Notes: generated by a model from the sequence alone, not told the origin. Shown: positions 1 to 8,332, counted from the first letter of the stretch. The stretch is DNA of 64,000 nucleotides from Bacteroidota bacterium (GCA_023393375.1 JAEWLI010000166.1:62001-126000), one strand, 5' to 3'. Translations and numbers: made by a program.

Positions 1-1
1 T

Positions 2-361
2 ATGGGAGAAGACAATAAACTGGCAAAGGAAAAAGCGATGTATTGGCTTCAACAGGTAAGACTTGACCATATTGCACATTTATCTCCATTGGAACTGGAT
101 TTTACTGCAACTAAAAAGCTTGGTATTGCCAAAGCAATGATAAAAAATCCTAAAATCTTATTAGCTGATAATATATATCATCAAATTCCAACTACCGGGG
201 CTGAGGAATTATTAAACCTGCTTACAGACTTGAATCTTCAACATGGCATTACCGTAGTGCAAACAGCCCGGACTGATCGATTTGTGAAGTCGAATTCTTT
301 TGTTTATGATATCCATAATGGCAAAACCTCAAAAAGATGTATTGCCAGTACAGCAGCATAA
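2..361 (+). CDS. ABC transporter ATP-binding protein, C-terminal part, degenerate
   Basis: Only the last ~119 residues are inside the window; the reading frame is open to the left edge. The layout is that of the C-terminal half of a LolD/FtsE-type ABC ATPase: a signature-like region (LSPLELDFTATKKLGIAKAM), a Walker B-like strand (KILLADN) and a closing strand where the switch region lies (VVQTARTD). Several catalytic positions look lost. LSGGQ is not recognisable, the Walker B glutamate is Asn, and the switch histidine is replaced (TAR instead of THD). From family knowledge this suggests a protein that binds or scaffolds but hydrolyses ATP poorly. The partner permease is not visible. Its stop codon abuts that of the convergent exonuclease gene with no intervening base. 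Confidence 0.7.
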   Translation: MGEDNKLAKEKAMYWLQQVRLDHIAHLSPLELDFTATKKLGIAKAMIKNPKILLADNIYHQIPTTGAEELLNLLTDLNLQHGITVVQTARTDRFVKSNSFVYDIHNGKTSKRCIASTAA

Positions 362-1168
362 TTACCGGTTATTAAAATTTCGTAATTTGATCTGGGTCAG
401 TTTTTTCTTGGTTTCCAAAGGAAAATCACCTTTCATCATCCAGTCATAATAGGCAGGTTCGATCTTCATGACCTCAGTTACAGGTTTATCTTTATGCTTC
501 CCGAAATTAAACACTTCCACTCCATCTTTATTGAAGATTATTCTTCCTGCAAGATCAACAATTTTTGAGCAGGTAAGCTTGTGTAGTGCTTCCATATCGT
601 TGACTATTTTTCCAAGCTCATTGCCAATTGCATCAGTTACCACCATATTCTCATACTTTCGGATTTGCTCATTCAGTATTTCCAGTGTAGCTTTTGTATC
701 GGCCATAGCATTATGAGCACCATCTAAATTTTTATTGCAGTAAAATTTAAGTGCCGCTGTCAAGGTTCTTTTCTCCATTAAATGGAATATTTTCTGTGCA
801 TCGACCAATTTACGATTTGACACGTCAAAATCCACATCAGACCTTAAAAATTCCTCTACCAGCATGGGTACATCGAATCGAATAATATTATATCCGGCAA
901 AATCGCAACCTTCTATAAACCGGGCAAGTTCTTTTGCGATGGACTTGAAAGTAGGGGCATCCTTCACATCCTCATCATATATACCATGTATCATGCTTGT
1001 TTCCACTGGAATAGGCATTAATGGATTAATCCTCGTGAGTTTTTCTTGAACCTGTCCGTTTGGCATTACTTTCACGAAAGCCAGTTCTACTATCCTGTCA
1101 TGTGAAACATTGGTGCCCGTGGTCTCCAGATCAAAGAATACCAATGGATTTTTAAGCTTTAAATACAT
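362..1168 (-). CDS. DnaQ-like DEDDh 3'-5' exonuclease
   Basis: This 268-residue protein has the RNase T/DnaQ exonuclease fold in residues 7-170. Exo I is FDLETTG (D13, E15), Exo II is in the YNIIRFDVP segment (D99), and Exo III is HNAMADTKAT (H152, D157), giving a complete DEDDh set. A C-terminal segment (about 205-260), VFNFGKHKDKPV followed by a YYDWMMKGDF-like motif, resembles the small domain found after exonuclease domains in ExoX-type proteins. It probably trims 3' ends of DNA or RNA and is not the polymerase III core subunit, since Bacteroidota encode proofreading elsewhere. It lies 8 nt downstream of mpl on the same strand, so the two are probably cotranscribed. Confidence 0.88.
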   Translation of the reverse strand: MYLKLKNPLVFFDLETTGTNVSHDRIVELAFVKVMPNGQVQEKLTRINPLMPIPVETSMIHGIYDEDVKDAPTFKSIAKELARFIEGCDFAGYNIIRFDVPMLVEEFLRSDVDFDVSNRKLVDAQKIFHLMEKRTLTAALKFYCNKNLDGAHNAMADTKATLEILNEQIRKYENMVVTDAIGNELGKIVNDMEALHKLTCSKIVDLAGRIIFNKDGVEVFNFGKHKDKPVTEVMKIEPAYYDWMMKGDFPLETKKKLTQIKLRNFNNR

Positions 1169-1176
1169 GGTTTGGT

Positions 1177-2556
1177 TTATTTATTTGCAATTTTTTTTGA
1201 AAGTTCATTAAGGTTAAGGCCGTCAAAGTTACCGGAGCTCATCATCAATAAATTGGTGTTGTACCAATTCTGTTTTAATAAGAACTGTTCGAGCTCACGA
1301 ATATTTTGAAACACTTTCAGATTCTTGGTAGAAAATGATTCAATGATATCGTTTTCGGTGATGTTTTCCAACCTTTTATGTGCTATAGTCTTGGGATTAA
1401 AATAGACTATGGGTAAATCTGCATAATTCATGGTGTCGGCATACTGATTTAGAAAATTCCGGTTTAAGCTACTAAAAGTATGTAATTCCAGACACGCTAC
1501 CAGATTTCTATCGGGATATTGCTCTTTTAATGCCATGGTAGTAGCCTCTACTTTTGAAGGTGCATGTGCAAAATCTTTATATACCAATGTGTCATTCCCC
1601 TCGGCTAATAATTGCAAACGGTTTGATGCCCCGCTGAAATGTTCAATAGCTTTAAAAAATTCTTCATTGGTCACACCAATTTTTTTCAACACCTGAAATG
1701 CACCACTGATATTCATTAAATTATGTTTACCGAATACCTTAAGTGGATGTTCATTGCCGTCTTGATCGATCAGATTTGTAATCCCTTTCCGGATTTTATG
1801 TTTGGGGGTTTTATATTCTACAATGGTTACGTCTTTCCTTTCTTTACTGCAAATAACAATAGCCATTGGGTCAGACTCACTATAAAATAAAGTCCCTGCT
1901 TTGGGAGTTGCATCAGCAAATGCATCAAATTGTTTTACATAGTCATCATAAGTTGGGTAAACATTGATATGGTCCCAGGATATGCCACTGATCAATCCAA
2001 TATGATGTTGGTATTTCAAAAATTTAGGGGTTTTATCTAGGGGGGAAGTAAAGTACTCATCCCCTTCAATAATAATCACCGGTGCATCACTTAGTTTAAC
2101 CATGGTATCAAACCCCTCTACTGAGGCGCCCACAAGATAATCAAACTGCCTGTTTAAGTATTTGAGCACATGAATGATGACAGAAGAGATGGTGGTTTTA
2201 CCATGACTACCTGCAATAACAATTCGTTGCTTGTCTTTAGATTGTTCGTAAATATATTCCGGATAGGAATAAATTTTTAAACCCAATTCCCTTGCTTTTG
2301 CCAGCTCAGGATTGTCTTCCCGCGCATGCATACCCAAAATTACAGCATCTAAATCCGGTGTAATCCGATCGACATGCCATCCTATTTCCTGTGGTAGAAG
2401 ACCGACATTTTTTAATCTGGAGTATGATGGTTCAAAAATTTCATCGTCCGAGCCAGTGACCCTATACCCTTTTTTTTGTAAAGTAATAGCCAGGTTGTGC
2501 ATGATCACCCCTCCAATAGCTATGAAATGAACTTTTTGTTGATTTTCCTGCTCCAT
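1177..2556 (-). CDS. mpl: UDP-N-acetylmuramate:L-alanyl-gamma-D-glutamyl-meso-diaminopimelate ligase
   Basis: This is a Mur-ligase family protein of 459 residues. The N-terminal Rossmann motif HFIAIGGVIMHNLA (about 10-23) is the Mpl/MurC type. The ATP P-loop GSHGKTT is at 116-122, followed by the central-domain EGDEYFTSPLD motif and a C-terminal domain with KDFAHAPSKVEAT. Mpl joins the recycled murein tripeptide L-Ala-gamma-D-Glu-mesoDAP to UDP-MurNAc in the cytoplasm. The length fits Mpl (about 450-460). The substituted IGGVIM, where IGGSAM is usual, is a minor variation. A near-perfect Bacteroidota promoter lies immediately upstream. MurC is the alternative, but the MHNLA motif and the SHGKTT-to-DEYFTSP arrangement favour Mpl. 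Confidence 0.9.
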   Translation of the reverse strand: MEQENQQKVHFIAIGGVIMHNLAITLQKKGYRVTGSDDEIFEPSYSRLKNVGLLPQEIGWHVDRITPDLDAVILGMHAREDNPELAKARELGLKIYSYPEYIYEQSKDKQRIVIAGSHGKTTISSVIIHVLKYLNRQFDYLVGASVEGFDTMVKLSDAPVIIIEGDEYFTSPLDKTPKFLKYQHHIGLISGISWDHINVYPTYDDYVKQFDAFADATPKAGTLFYSESDPMAIVICSKERKDVTIVEYKTPKHKIRKGITNLIDQDGNEHPLKVFGKHNLMNISGAFQVLKKIGVTNEEFFKAIEHFSGASNRLQLLAEGNDTLVYKDFAHAPSKVEATTMALKEQYPDRNLVACLELHTFSSLNRNFLNQYADTMNYADLPIVYFNPKTIAHKRLENITENDIIESFSTKNLKVFQNIRELEQFLLKQNWYNTNLLMMSSGNFDGLNLNELSKKIANK

Positions 2557-2576
2557 TAATTTGCATATTTACCTTT

Positions 2577-2607
2577 CAAAAATAAAACAAATAAATGCAG
2601 TGGCAAA
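2577..2607 (-). promoter_or_regulatory. Bacteroidota-type promoter of mpl
   Basis: Read on the minus strand this is TTTG, 19 nt, then TATTTTTG, an exact match to the -33/-7 consensus TTTG-N19-TAnnTTTG of the Bacteroidota primary sigma factor. The -7 element ends 20 nt before the mpl ATG, so the predicted 5' leader is about 15 nt. It is the best promoter match found in the window and supports the assignment of the organism to the phylum. Confidence 0.7.
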
Positions 2608-2723
2608 TTATAATTTCAATTGTTTATAATTTGTGGACAACTGTGGGTATAAAAGGTTTTTAATTGTGGAAAAATAGGTGATAACTATTTGATCCTTTTT
2701 TTCCCATTTGGTTAATTATCTTC

Positions 2724-2731
2724 TATGTTTG
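2724..2731 (+). promoter_or_regulatory. Possible -7 element upstream of dnaB
   Basis: TATGTTTG matches TAnnTTTG and lies 47 nt before the dnaB start. No TTTG is found at the usual 19-nt distance; the nearest TTTG is only 13 nt away, so the match is partial. Confidence 0.35.
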
Positions 2732-2778
2732 CCGAAGCCATTCAAAAAATTTAAAAAGCATATACTACACCCAATGTT

Positions 2779-4332
2779 ATGGAGTCAGGAAAACTATCGG
2801 CATTAAGAGCAGGACACAGAACGAAAAACTATATTTCAGGAGAATTGACAAGTAGTCTCGGGAAGCTCCCTCCCCAAGCTATTGATCTGGAAGAGGCAGT
2901 ATTAGGTGCTCTGATGCTTGAAAAAGATGCATTGACAACTGTAATTGATATCTTAAAACCTGATAGTTTTTATAAAGAAGCACATACTGAAATATATTCA
3001 GCAATAGTTGAATTATTTAATAATTCAGAACCAGTAGATCTATTAACGGTAACCAACCAACTTCGTCAACGGGGAAAACTGGAATTTGCTGGAGGGGCTT
3101 ATTACATCACTGAATTGACAACACGGGTCAATTCGTCTGCCAATATTGAATATCATGCCCGTATCATTGTTCAGCAGGCGATAAAAAGAAAGCTTATCCG
3201 TCTGGCCTCGGAAATTCAAACCGATGCCTATGAAGATACCACCGATGTTTTCAATTTGCTCGATCGCACCGAACAATCGCTGTTCGAGATATCAGAAGCA
3301 AACATCAGGAAAAATTATGCCGACATGCGGTCAATTATGAAGGAAGCAGTATCAGAACTGGAGGCAAAGAAAAAACACAAGGATGGCCTCACCGGCGTAC
3401 CTTCAGGATTTTCAGCCCTTGACCGGATCACATCAGGTTGGCAAAAATCAGATCTCATCATCATCGCTGCCAGGCCTGGTATGGGTAAGACTGCATTTGT
3501 AGTGAGTGCAATGAGAAACGCTGCTGTGGAGTTTAAATATCCTGTGGCCATATTTTCTCTTGAGATGTCGGCTATCCAATTGGTAAACAGGCTGATATCG
3601 GCAGAATCTGAACTCGAAAGTGAAAAAATCAAAAAAGGCACCCTTGCTGATTATGAATGGGAACAAATGGTTCACAAGACCGCTCAGTTGACGGAGTCAC
3701 CCATATTTATCGATGATACACCAGCATTGTCCATACTTGAATTGCGTGCTAAAGCCAGAAGATTAAAAGCACAACATGATATTCAGTTGATTATTATTGA
3801 TTACCTACAGCTCATGTCGGGTGATTCTTCACGAATGGGTGGCGGTGGTAACCGGGAGCAGGAAATTGCATCTATTTCCAGGTCATTAAAAAATATAGCC
3901 AAAGAATTAAATGTGCCGGTAATAGCTTTGTCACAGTTGAGTAGGGCAGTAGAAACCCGGGGTGGAGATAAAAGACCTCAATTATCAGACTTAAGGGAAT
4001 CCGGTTCAATAGAACAAGATGCGGATATGGTAATGTTTTTGTACCGCCCTGAATATTATCAGATTACAGAAGATGAACAGGGGCAACCTACCAAGGGTAT
4101 GGGCGAAGTGATTATTGCCAAGCACAGGAACGGATCTTTGGATTCCGTTCAGTTGAAGTTTATTGGCAAATTCACCAAATTTTGTGATCTTGATTTTAAT
4201 GATAATTTTAATAGTCCAGGCTCTTTTTCACCGGAACAGGGGATAGGGCAAAAATCAATTACCTTAGGTAGTAAGATAAATAAAAAGGAGGATTTTGGTC
4301 GTTCCGGAAATTTTGATGAACCTCCTTTCTAA
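2779..4332 (+). CDS. dnaB: Replicative DNA helicase DnaB
   Basis: The protein has 517 residues. The N-terminal DnaB domain (about 30-135) contains the PPQAIDLEEAVLGALML motif. The RecA-like C-terminal ATPase starts near 205 with GVPSGFSALDRITSGW, with Walker A ARPGMGKTAF at 231-240, a Walker B strand LIIIDYLQLM, and the SQLSRAVETRGGDKRPQLSDLRESG stretch that carries the arginine finger. It unwinds DNA as a hexamer at the replication fork. The C-terminal 45 residues are the usual variable tail, here ending in basic and polar residues. It is divergent from mpl, monocistronic, and followed by a strong hairpin. No intein is present. Confidence 0.97.
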   Translation: MESGKLSALRAGHRTKNYISGELTSSLGKLPPQAIDLEEAVLGALMLEKDALTTVIDILKPDSFYKEAHTEIYSAIVELFNNSEPVDLLTVTNQLRQRGKLEFAGGAYYITELTTRVNSSANIEYHARIIVQQAIKRKLIRLASEIQTDAYEDTTDVFNLLDRTEQSLFEISEANIRKNYADMRSIMKEAVSELEAKKKHKDGLTGVPSGFSALDRITSGWQKSDLIIIAARPGMGKTAFVVSAMRNAAVEFKYPVAIFSLEMSAIQLVNRLISAESELESEKIKKGTLADYEWEQMVHKTAQLTESPIFIDDTPALSILELRAKARRLKAQHDIQLIIIDYLQLMSGDSSRMGGGGNREQEIASISRSLKNIAKELNVPVIALSQLSRAVETRGGDKRPQLSDLRESGSIEQDADMVMFLYRPEYYQITEDEQGQPTKGMGEVIIAKHRNGSLDSVQLKFIGKFTKFCDLDFNDNFNSPGSFSPEQGIGQKSITLGSKINKKEDFGRSGNFDEPPF

Positions 4333-4419
4333 TTTTTTTTAGGCAGTTAATTCTTCAAACCAGCATTTAAGCAGGACTGTTTCCTTTAACCTTCGGCTTC
4401 TGCTCACCCGTTTATGGTG

Positions 4420-4464
4420 TGTCCGGGCTATTATGATGATTCCCGGACATGCTTTTTCTTTAAA
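4420..4464 (+). terminator. Probable dnaB terminator
   Basis: The perfect 8-bp stem TGTCCGGG (4420-4427) / CCCGGACA (4442-4449) with a 14-nt loop is followed by a T-rich tail (tgctttttctttaaa). It stands 90 nt after the dnaB stop, in otherwise AT-rich DNA. Confidence 0.55.
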
Positions 4465-4564
4465 ATGATGGTACTACCCTGATTTTTAGTGGTAAAGGGA
4501 TTGTTTGTACTTAGAAAGCAATGCAATAACAACTTACATTGGCTCCTTAAAATAACTTTTGCCC

Positions 4565-4597
4565 TCGCCGGGCGGGCTCCCGCCAAAAAGCGGGACA
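4565..4597. repeat. GC-rich palindromic element
   Basis: GGCGGG (4571-4576) and CCCGCC (4579-4584) form a tight palindrome, followed by AAAAAGCGGGAC, which can pair alternatively with the CCCGC. The block is strikingly GC-rich against the surrounding AT-rich DNA and looks like a dispersed repeat unit, not a gene part. It directly precedes the long inverted repeat at 4607-4772. Confidence 0.5.
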
Positions 4598-4606
4598 AAA
4601 AATTCA

Positions 4607-4772
4607 AGGCTGTATAAAAATGGCTAAATTTTAAAGAATAATGCTAAAAACCCCAAACTTGACCGCCAATTATCATTTGCTTTCAAATCAAATTTTATCG
4701 ACGGCCTTCAAACAGTGGGGTTTTTTTAACGCCTCATTCTTTAAAATTCTTAACGCCATTTTTATAAGGCCT
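4607..4772. repeat. Long imperfect inverted repeat, MITE-like
   Basis: The left arm (4607-4654) and right arm (4717-4772) are imperfect reverse complements of about 45-50 bases. Shared blocks, in order, are AGGC, TATAAAAATGGC, ATTTTAAAGAAT and AACCCC. The centre (4655-4716) has no ORF. Terminal inverted repeats around a short non-coding core are typical of MITEs, but no flanking target duplication is obvious. It could also be a structured non-coding RNA. The remaining bases up to the rplT terminator hold nothing I can recognise. Confidence 0.5.
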
Positions 4773-4977
4773 GCTATAGTCTAAATCTAAACTGCAATTT
4801 CACCGTTCCCACTAAATTCGTGGCATAACCAAAATGATTAAATTTTTTTCCTTATTTACCCATGTTGCACCCGATATAAGCACTCCTCAGAAACCAACTA
4901 TTGGGAACCTTAAATTTCCCCTGAATTGCCTAAACTATTCTTTTATTTTATTCGCATCGTATTGTCATTGATAGCAC

Positions 4978-5008
4978 ATAAAAAAAGCCCCGCAGTTTTG
5001 CAGGGCTT
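4978..5008 (-). terminator. Terminator of the infC-rpmI-rplT operon
   Basis: On the minus strand the stem AAGCCC/GGGCTT plus GCA/TGC, with one C-A mismatch, is followed by a run of seven T. It starts 26 nt beyond the rplT stop. Confidence 0.8.
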
Positions 5009-5033
5009 CTAATATAATTGGTAAAATTATTAA

Positions 5034-5378
5034 CTATTTCAATTTGTCAACGATAGCTTTGAAGGCTTCAGGTTGGTTCATGGCAAGGTCTGCCAGTACT
5101 TTCCTGTTCAAATCTATCCCGGCTTTTTTCAATGCATCAATGAATTCAGAGTAACTCAACCCTAATTCTCTTGCTCCGGCATTTATCCTCTGAATCCATA
5201 ATTTTCTGAATTCCCGTTTTTTAGCTTTCCTGTCACGATAGGCATATTGCAAGCCTTTTTCCACGGTATTTTTAGCTACCGTCCATACATTCTTCCTTCG
5301 ACCAAAATTACCTTTGGCCAACTTTAAAACTTTTTTTCTTCTAGCCCTTGAGGCTACTGAATTTACTGATCTTGGCAT
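5034..5378 (-). CDS. rplT: 50S ribosomal protein L20 (bL20)
   Basis: The 114-residue basic protein begins MPRSVNSVASRARRKKVLKLAKGNF and contains GRRKNVWTVAKNTVEKGLQYAYRDRK and the IQRINAGARELGLSYSEFI signature of bL20. It binds 23S rRNA early in large-subunit assembly. It is last in the infC-rpmI-rplT unit, 72 nt after rpmI. In other bacteria L20 or IF3 represses this operon; no leader structure of that kind can be assigned here by eye. Confidence 0.97.
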   Translation of the reverse strand: MPRSVNSVASRARRKKVLKLAKGNFGRRKNVWTVAKNTVEKGLQYAYRDRKAKKREFRKLWIQRINAGARELGLSYSEFIDALKKAGIDLNRKVLADLAMNQPEAFKAIVDKLK

Positions 5379-5450
5379 TTCTAATTACTTTTTTGACTTA
5401 AGGTGTCCGAGTCGGAACTTGAAACCGTTAAATCTGGTGAAACATTAAAC

Positions 5451-5645
5451 CTAAATATTGAGCATTTCTCTTACACGACCTTCATCCGTCTTGTGCACTA
5501 ATCCCATATGGGTAAGAGCTCTTTTTTGTTTCGTCTCTTTTTTAGTGAGAATGTGGCTTTTGTAAGCATGCTTCCTCTTAATTTTTCCGGTTCCTGTGAG
5601 CTTAAACCTCTTTTTGGCTCCGGATTTTGTTTTAGCTTTTGGCAT
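5451..5645 (-). CDS. rpmI: 50S ribosomal protein L35 (bL35)
   Basis: The 64-residue basic protein MPKAKTKSGAKKRFKLTGTG has the family motifs AKKRFKLTGTGKIKRKHAYKSH and LTKKETKQKRAL. It is a structural protein of the large ribosomal subunit. It lies 18 nt after infC on the same strand, in the conserved infC-rpmI-rplT order. Confidence 0.97.
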   Translation of the reverse strand: MPKAKTKSGAKKRFKLTGTGKIKRKHAYKSHILTKKETKQKRALTHMGLVHKTDEGRVREMLNI

Positions 5646-5663
5646 CTTATATATAATTTATAT

Positions 5664-6221
5664 TTATTGTTGTTTTCTGGTAGATTTAGGGGAAAGCATC
5701 AGGATCATCCTTTTTCCTTCCAACTTTGGCATTTGATCTACTTTGGCTATATCTTCCAAAGCCTGCGCAAATTTAAGAAGCAATATTTCTCCCCGTTCTT
5801 TAAAAACTATAGTACGACCGACAAAATGAACATACGCTTTTACTTTAGCACCATCTTCCAAAAAGCTGATGGCATGTTTCAACTTAAAGTTAAAATCATG
5901 ATCATCGGTATTAGGTCCAAAACGGATTTCTTTAATGACCGTTCTTTGTGTTTTGGCCTTTATTTCCTTTTGTTTTTTCTTTTGTTCATACTTGTATTTC
6001 GAGTAATCAATGATCCGGCAAACAGGTGGATCAGCGTTAGGGGATATCTCTACAAGATCCAACCCCTCGTCACGTGCCATTTTTATAGCTGTATTTACAT
6101 CAAATACGCCACGGTTGCCGTCGTCAGCAACCACACGGACTTCTCTTGCTCTGATTCTCTCATTAACTTTATAAGGCTCTTCTACTCTGCCCCTAAAGTT
6201 TGGTCGACTTGGTCTGTTAAT
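5664..6221 (-). CDS. infC: Translation initiation factor IF-3, AUU start
   Basis: IF-3 binds the 30S subunit and proofreads start-codon selection. From the first internal ATG (6134) only 156 residues would be made, too short and lacking the conserved N-terminus. Reading further upstream in frame gives VNERIRAREVRVVADDGNRG, the normal IF-3 start region. The only sensible start is an ATT codon at 6219-6221, which gives 185 residues beginning (M)NRPSRPNFRG. It is preceded by a perfect GGAGG at 5-nt spacing. AUU starts in infC are the classic device by which IF-3 represses its own translation. The N-domain is about 15-85 and the C-domain, with the YEQKKKQKE linker and KEIRFGPNTDDHD, about 90-180. 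Confidence 0.93.
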   Translation of the reverse strand: MNRPSRPNFRGRVEEPYKVNERIRAREVRVVADDGNRGVFDVNTAIKMARDEGLDLVEISPNADPPVCRIIDYSKYKYEQKKKQKEIKAKTQRTVIKEIRFGPNTDDHDFNFKLKHAISFLEDGAKVKAYVHFVGRTIVFKERGEILLLKFAQALEDIAKVDQMPKLEGKRMILMLSPKSTRKQQ

Positions 6222-6226
6222 TGGTA

Positions 6227-6231
6227 CCTCC
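6227..6231 (-). promoter_or_regulatory. Strong Shine-Dalgarno sequence of infC
   Basis: On the minus strand AAAGGAGG precedes the AUU start codon with 5 nt between GGAGG and AUU. This decides the infC start. It stands out because nearly every other gene in the window has only A-rich sequence before its start, as is usual in Bacteroidota. Confidence 0.8.
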
Positions 6232-6254
6232 TTTTTTTAGTTTAAAACAAAGTG

Positions 6255-6262
6255 CAAATATA
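6255..6262 (-). promoter_or_regulatory. -7 element of an infC promoter
   Basis: TATATTTG on the minus strand matches TAnnTTTG. A TTTT (three of four matches to TTTG) lies 19 nt upstream. It would start transcription roughly 25 nt before the infC AUU codon, giving infC-rpmI-rplT a promoter of their own within the thrS unit. Confidence 0.45.
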
Positions 6263-6307
6263 ATTTTTTTATTCTATCATAAAAAATCCCTGAATAAATA
6301 ATTCAAT

Positions 6308-6329
6308 ACAGTTTCATTTTATGAACTGT
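6308..6329 (-). other. Hairpin after thrS
   Basis: ACAGTT-CAT / ATG-AACTGT forms a 9-bp stem with one bulged T and a 3-nt loop. It lies 41 nt beyond the thrS stop and lacks a T run, so it may be a weak terminator or an RNA-processing stem between thrS and infC. Confidence 0.3.
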
Positions 6330-6369
6330 AGTCCATTCCTATTAATGAATAAAATACATAGAGATAAAA

Positions 6370-8325
6370 TTATGAAGTTAACTCCATACTCGTAGAAACT
6401 TCTTTTTTGAAAAAAGAAATAAACTCTTCGATGCTCATGCTACCAAGATCGCCTGCTTTTCGTTTTCGTACGGATACCTTTTTTTCATCCTGTTCTTTTT
6501 CCCCTATGATCAACATGAGAGGGATTTTTCTGATTTCAGCATCACGAATTTTCCTGCCTATCTTTTCATCACGGTTGTCGATGAATCCTTTGATATCATT
6601 AGATTCAAGTTCAAGGCTCAATTGTTGGGCATATTCGGAATACTTTTCAGAAATTGGAAGGATGGCTATTTGCTCCGGAGACAGCCACAAAGGGAAATCG
6701 CCACCGCAATGTTCCAACAATACAGCCACAAAACGTTCCATTGAACCAAATGGTGCGCGGTGGATCATGACAGGTCTGTGTTTTTGATTATCGGCTCCAA
6801 TATATTCCAGTTCAAATCTTTCCGGAAGATTATAATCTACCTGAATGGTGCCCAATTGCCAACTCCTGTTTAAAGCATCTTTCACCATAAAATCAAGTTT
6901 AGGGCCATAAAATGCGGCTTCACCTAGTTCCGTTACCGTTACCAGGCCTTTTTCATTTGTTGCTTCTATTATAGCTTGTTCAGCTTTGTTCCAAGCCTCA
7001 TCACTTCCGATATATTTTGACTTGTTATTTGGGTCACGAAGGGAAATTTGTGTAGTAAAGTTTTTAAAACCAAGGGAGGAAAACACATACAACACCAAAT
7101 CAATTACCTTTTTGAATTCATCTTTTACCTGTTCAGGCGTACAGAATATATGTGCATCATCCTGGGTAAAACCCCTTACCCGTGTTAATCCGTGCAATTC
7201 ACCACTCTGTTCATACCGGTACACTGTTCCGAATTCAGCAAACCTCACGGGCAATTCCTTATAGGATCGAGGCCTGGTTTTATAGATTTCACAATGATGC
7301 GGACAGTTCATTGGTTTTAAGAGGAACTCTTCCCCTTCATTGGGGGTGCGAATAGGTTGAAAAGAATCTTTTCCGTATTTTTCATAATGACCGGAAGTTA
7401 CATAAAGATTTTTATGGCCGATATGTGGGGTTACTACTCCCTGATAACCAGCTTTTACCTGTGCTTTACGTAAAAAGTTTTCAAGTCGTTCTCTCAGCAA
7501 TGTGCCTTTAGGCAACCATAACGGCAATCCCATACCTACTTTTTCCGAAAAGGCAAATAATTCCAATTCCTTGCCCAGCTTTCTGTGATCACGTTTTTTA
7601 GCTTCCTCTAAAAACTCCAGGTATTCTGTAAGCTCTTTTTGTTTAGGGAAAGTAATGCCATAAATCCTGGTCAACTGCTTTCTGGTTTCATCTCCACGCC
7701 AGTAAGCTCCTGCCACATTCAATAGTTTTATAGCTTTGATAAAACTTGTATTGGGAATGTGAGGCCCCCTACATAAATCAGTAAAATTACCCTGAGTATA
7801 GAAGGTGATGGTTCCGTCCTGCAAGTCTTCGATCAATTCCAATTTATATTCATCACCCTTTTTAGTAAAATATTCAAGCGCATCTGATTTACTTACCTCT
7901 TGTCGCTCATAATTGCTCTTACTTCTTGCCAGTTCCTGCATTTTAGCTTCTACGGCTTCCAGAGCACCTGAATCGAAAGGTTGATCTCCAAAGTCCACAT
8001 CATAATAGAACCCATTTTCAATGGCAGGACCGATCCCAAATTTTGTACCTGGATATAACGCTTCCAGAGCTTCCGCCATTAAATGTGCGGAGGAGTGCCA
8101 AAAGGTTGTTTTGCCTTCCTTGTCATTCCAGGTGAATAATTGAAGCCTGGCATCTGTGTGGATAGGTCGTGAAGCATCTACTATCTCATCATTGACTTTA
8201 GCTGCCAATACATTCCGAGCCAAACCTTCACTGATACTGCCGGCAACTTCCATGGCAGTAGTTCCTTTTGCATATTCCCTTTCAGAGCCATCCGGAAAGA
8301 GAATTTTAATTTTTTGTATGTCCAT
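6370..8325 (-). CDS. thrS: Threonyl-tRNA synthetase
   Basis: This is a class II synthetase of 651 residues with the full domain order. The TGS domain (about 1-65) has IKILFPDGSEREYAKGTTAMEVA. The editing domain (about 70-240) has the zinc/editing HSSAHLMAEAL motif. The catalytic core has LKPMNCPHHCEIY, where Cys and His bind the active-site zinc, and RFAEFGTVYRYEQSGELHGLTRVRGFTQDDAHIF as motif 2. A C-terminal anticodon-binding domain starts near 545. It charges tRNA-Thr and edits Ser-tRNA-Thr. It starts 7 nt after the TPR lipoprotein gene and is followed by infC. Confidence 0.98.
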   Translation of the reverse strand: MDIQKIKILFPDGSEREYAKGTTAMEVAGSISEGLARNVLAAKVNDEIVDASRPIHTDARLQLFTWNDKEGKTTFWHSSAHLMAEALEALYPGTKFGIGPAIENGFYYDVDFGDQPFDSGALEAVEAKMQELARSKSNYERQEVSKSDALEYFTKKGDEYKLELIEDLQDGTITFYTQGNFTDLCRGPHIPNTSFIKAIKLLNVAGAYWRGDETRKQLTRIYGITFPKQKELTEYLEFLEEAKKRDHRKLGKELELFAFSEKVGMGLPLWLPKGTLLRERLENFLRKAQVKAGYQGVVTPHIGHKNLYVTSGHYEKYGKDSFQPIRTPNEGEEFLLKPMNCPHHCEIYKTRPRSYKELPVRFAEFGTVYRYEQSGELHGLTRVRGFTQDDAHIFCTPEQVKDEFKKVIDLVLYVFSSLGFKNFTTQISLRDPNNKSKYIGSDEAWNKAEQAIIEATNEKGLVTVTELGEAAFYGPKLDFMVKDALNRSWQLGTIQVDYNLPERFELEYIGADNQKHRPVMIHRAPFGSMERFVAVLLEHCGGDFPLWLSPEQIAILPISEKYSEYAQQLSLELESNDIKGFIDNRDEKIGRKIRDAEIRKIPLMLIIGEKEQDEKKVSVRKRKAGDLGSMSIEEFISFFKKEVSTSMELTS

Positions 8326-8332
8326 TTTGTAA

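Noticed and set aside
4565..4772. Insertion-sequence remnant with transposase
   Set aside because: No transposase fragment is recognisable in any frame, so I list the region only as palindrome and inverted repeat.
5508..6245. 245-codon plus-strand ORF across rpmI and infC
   Set aside because: It is antisense to two well-established genes, has phenylalanine-rich composition without domain features, and covers the infC start signals.
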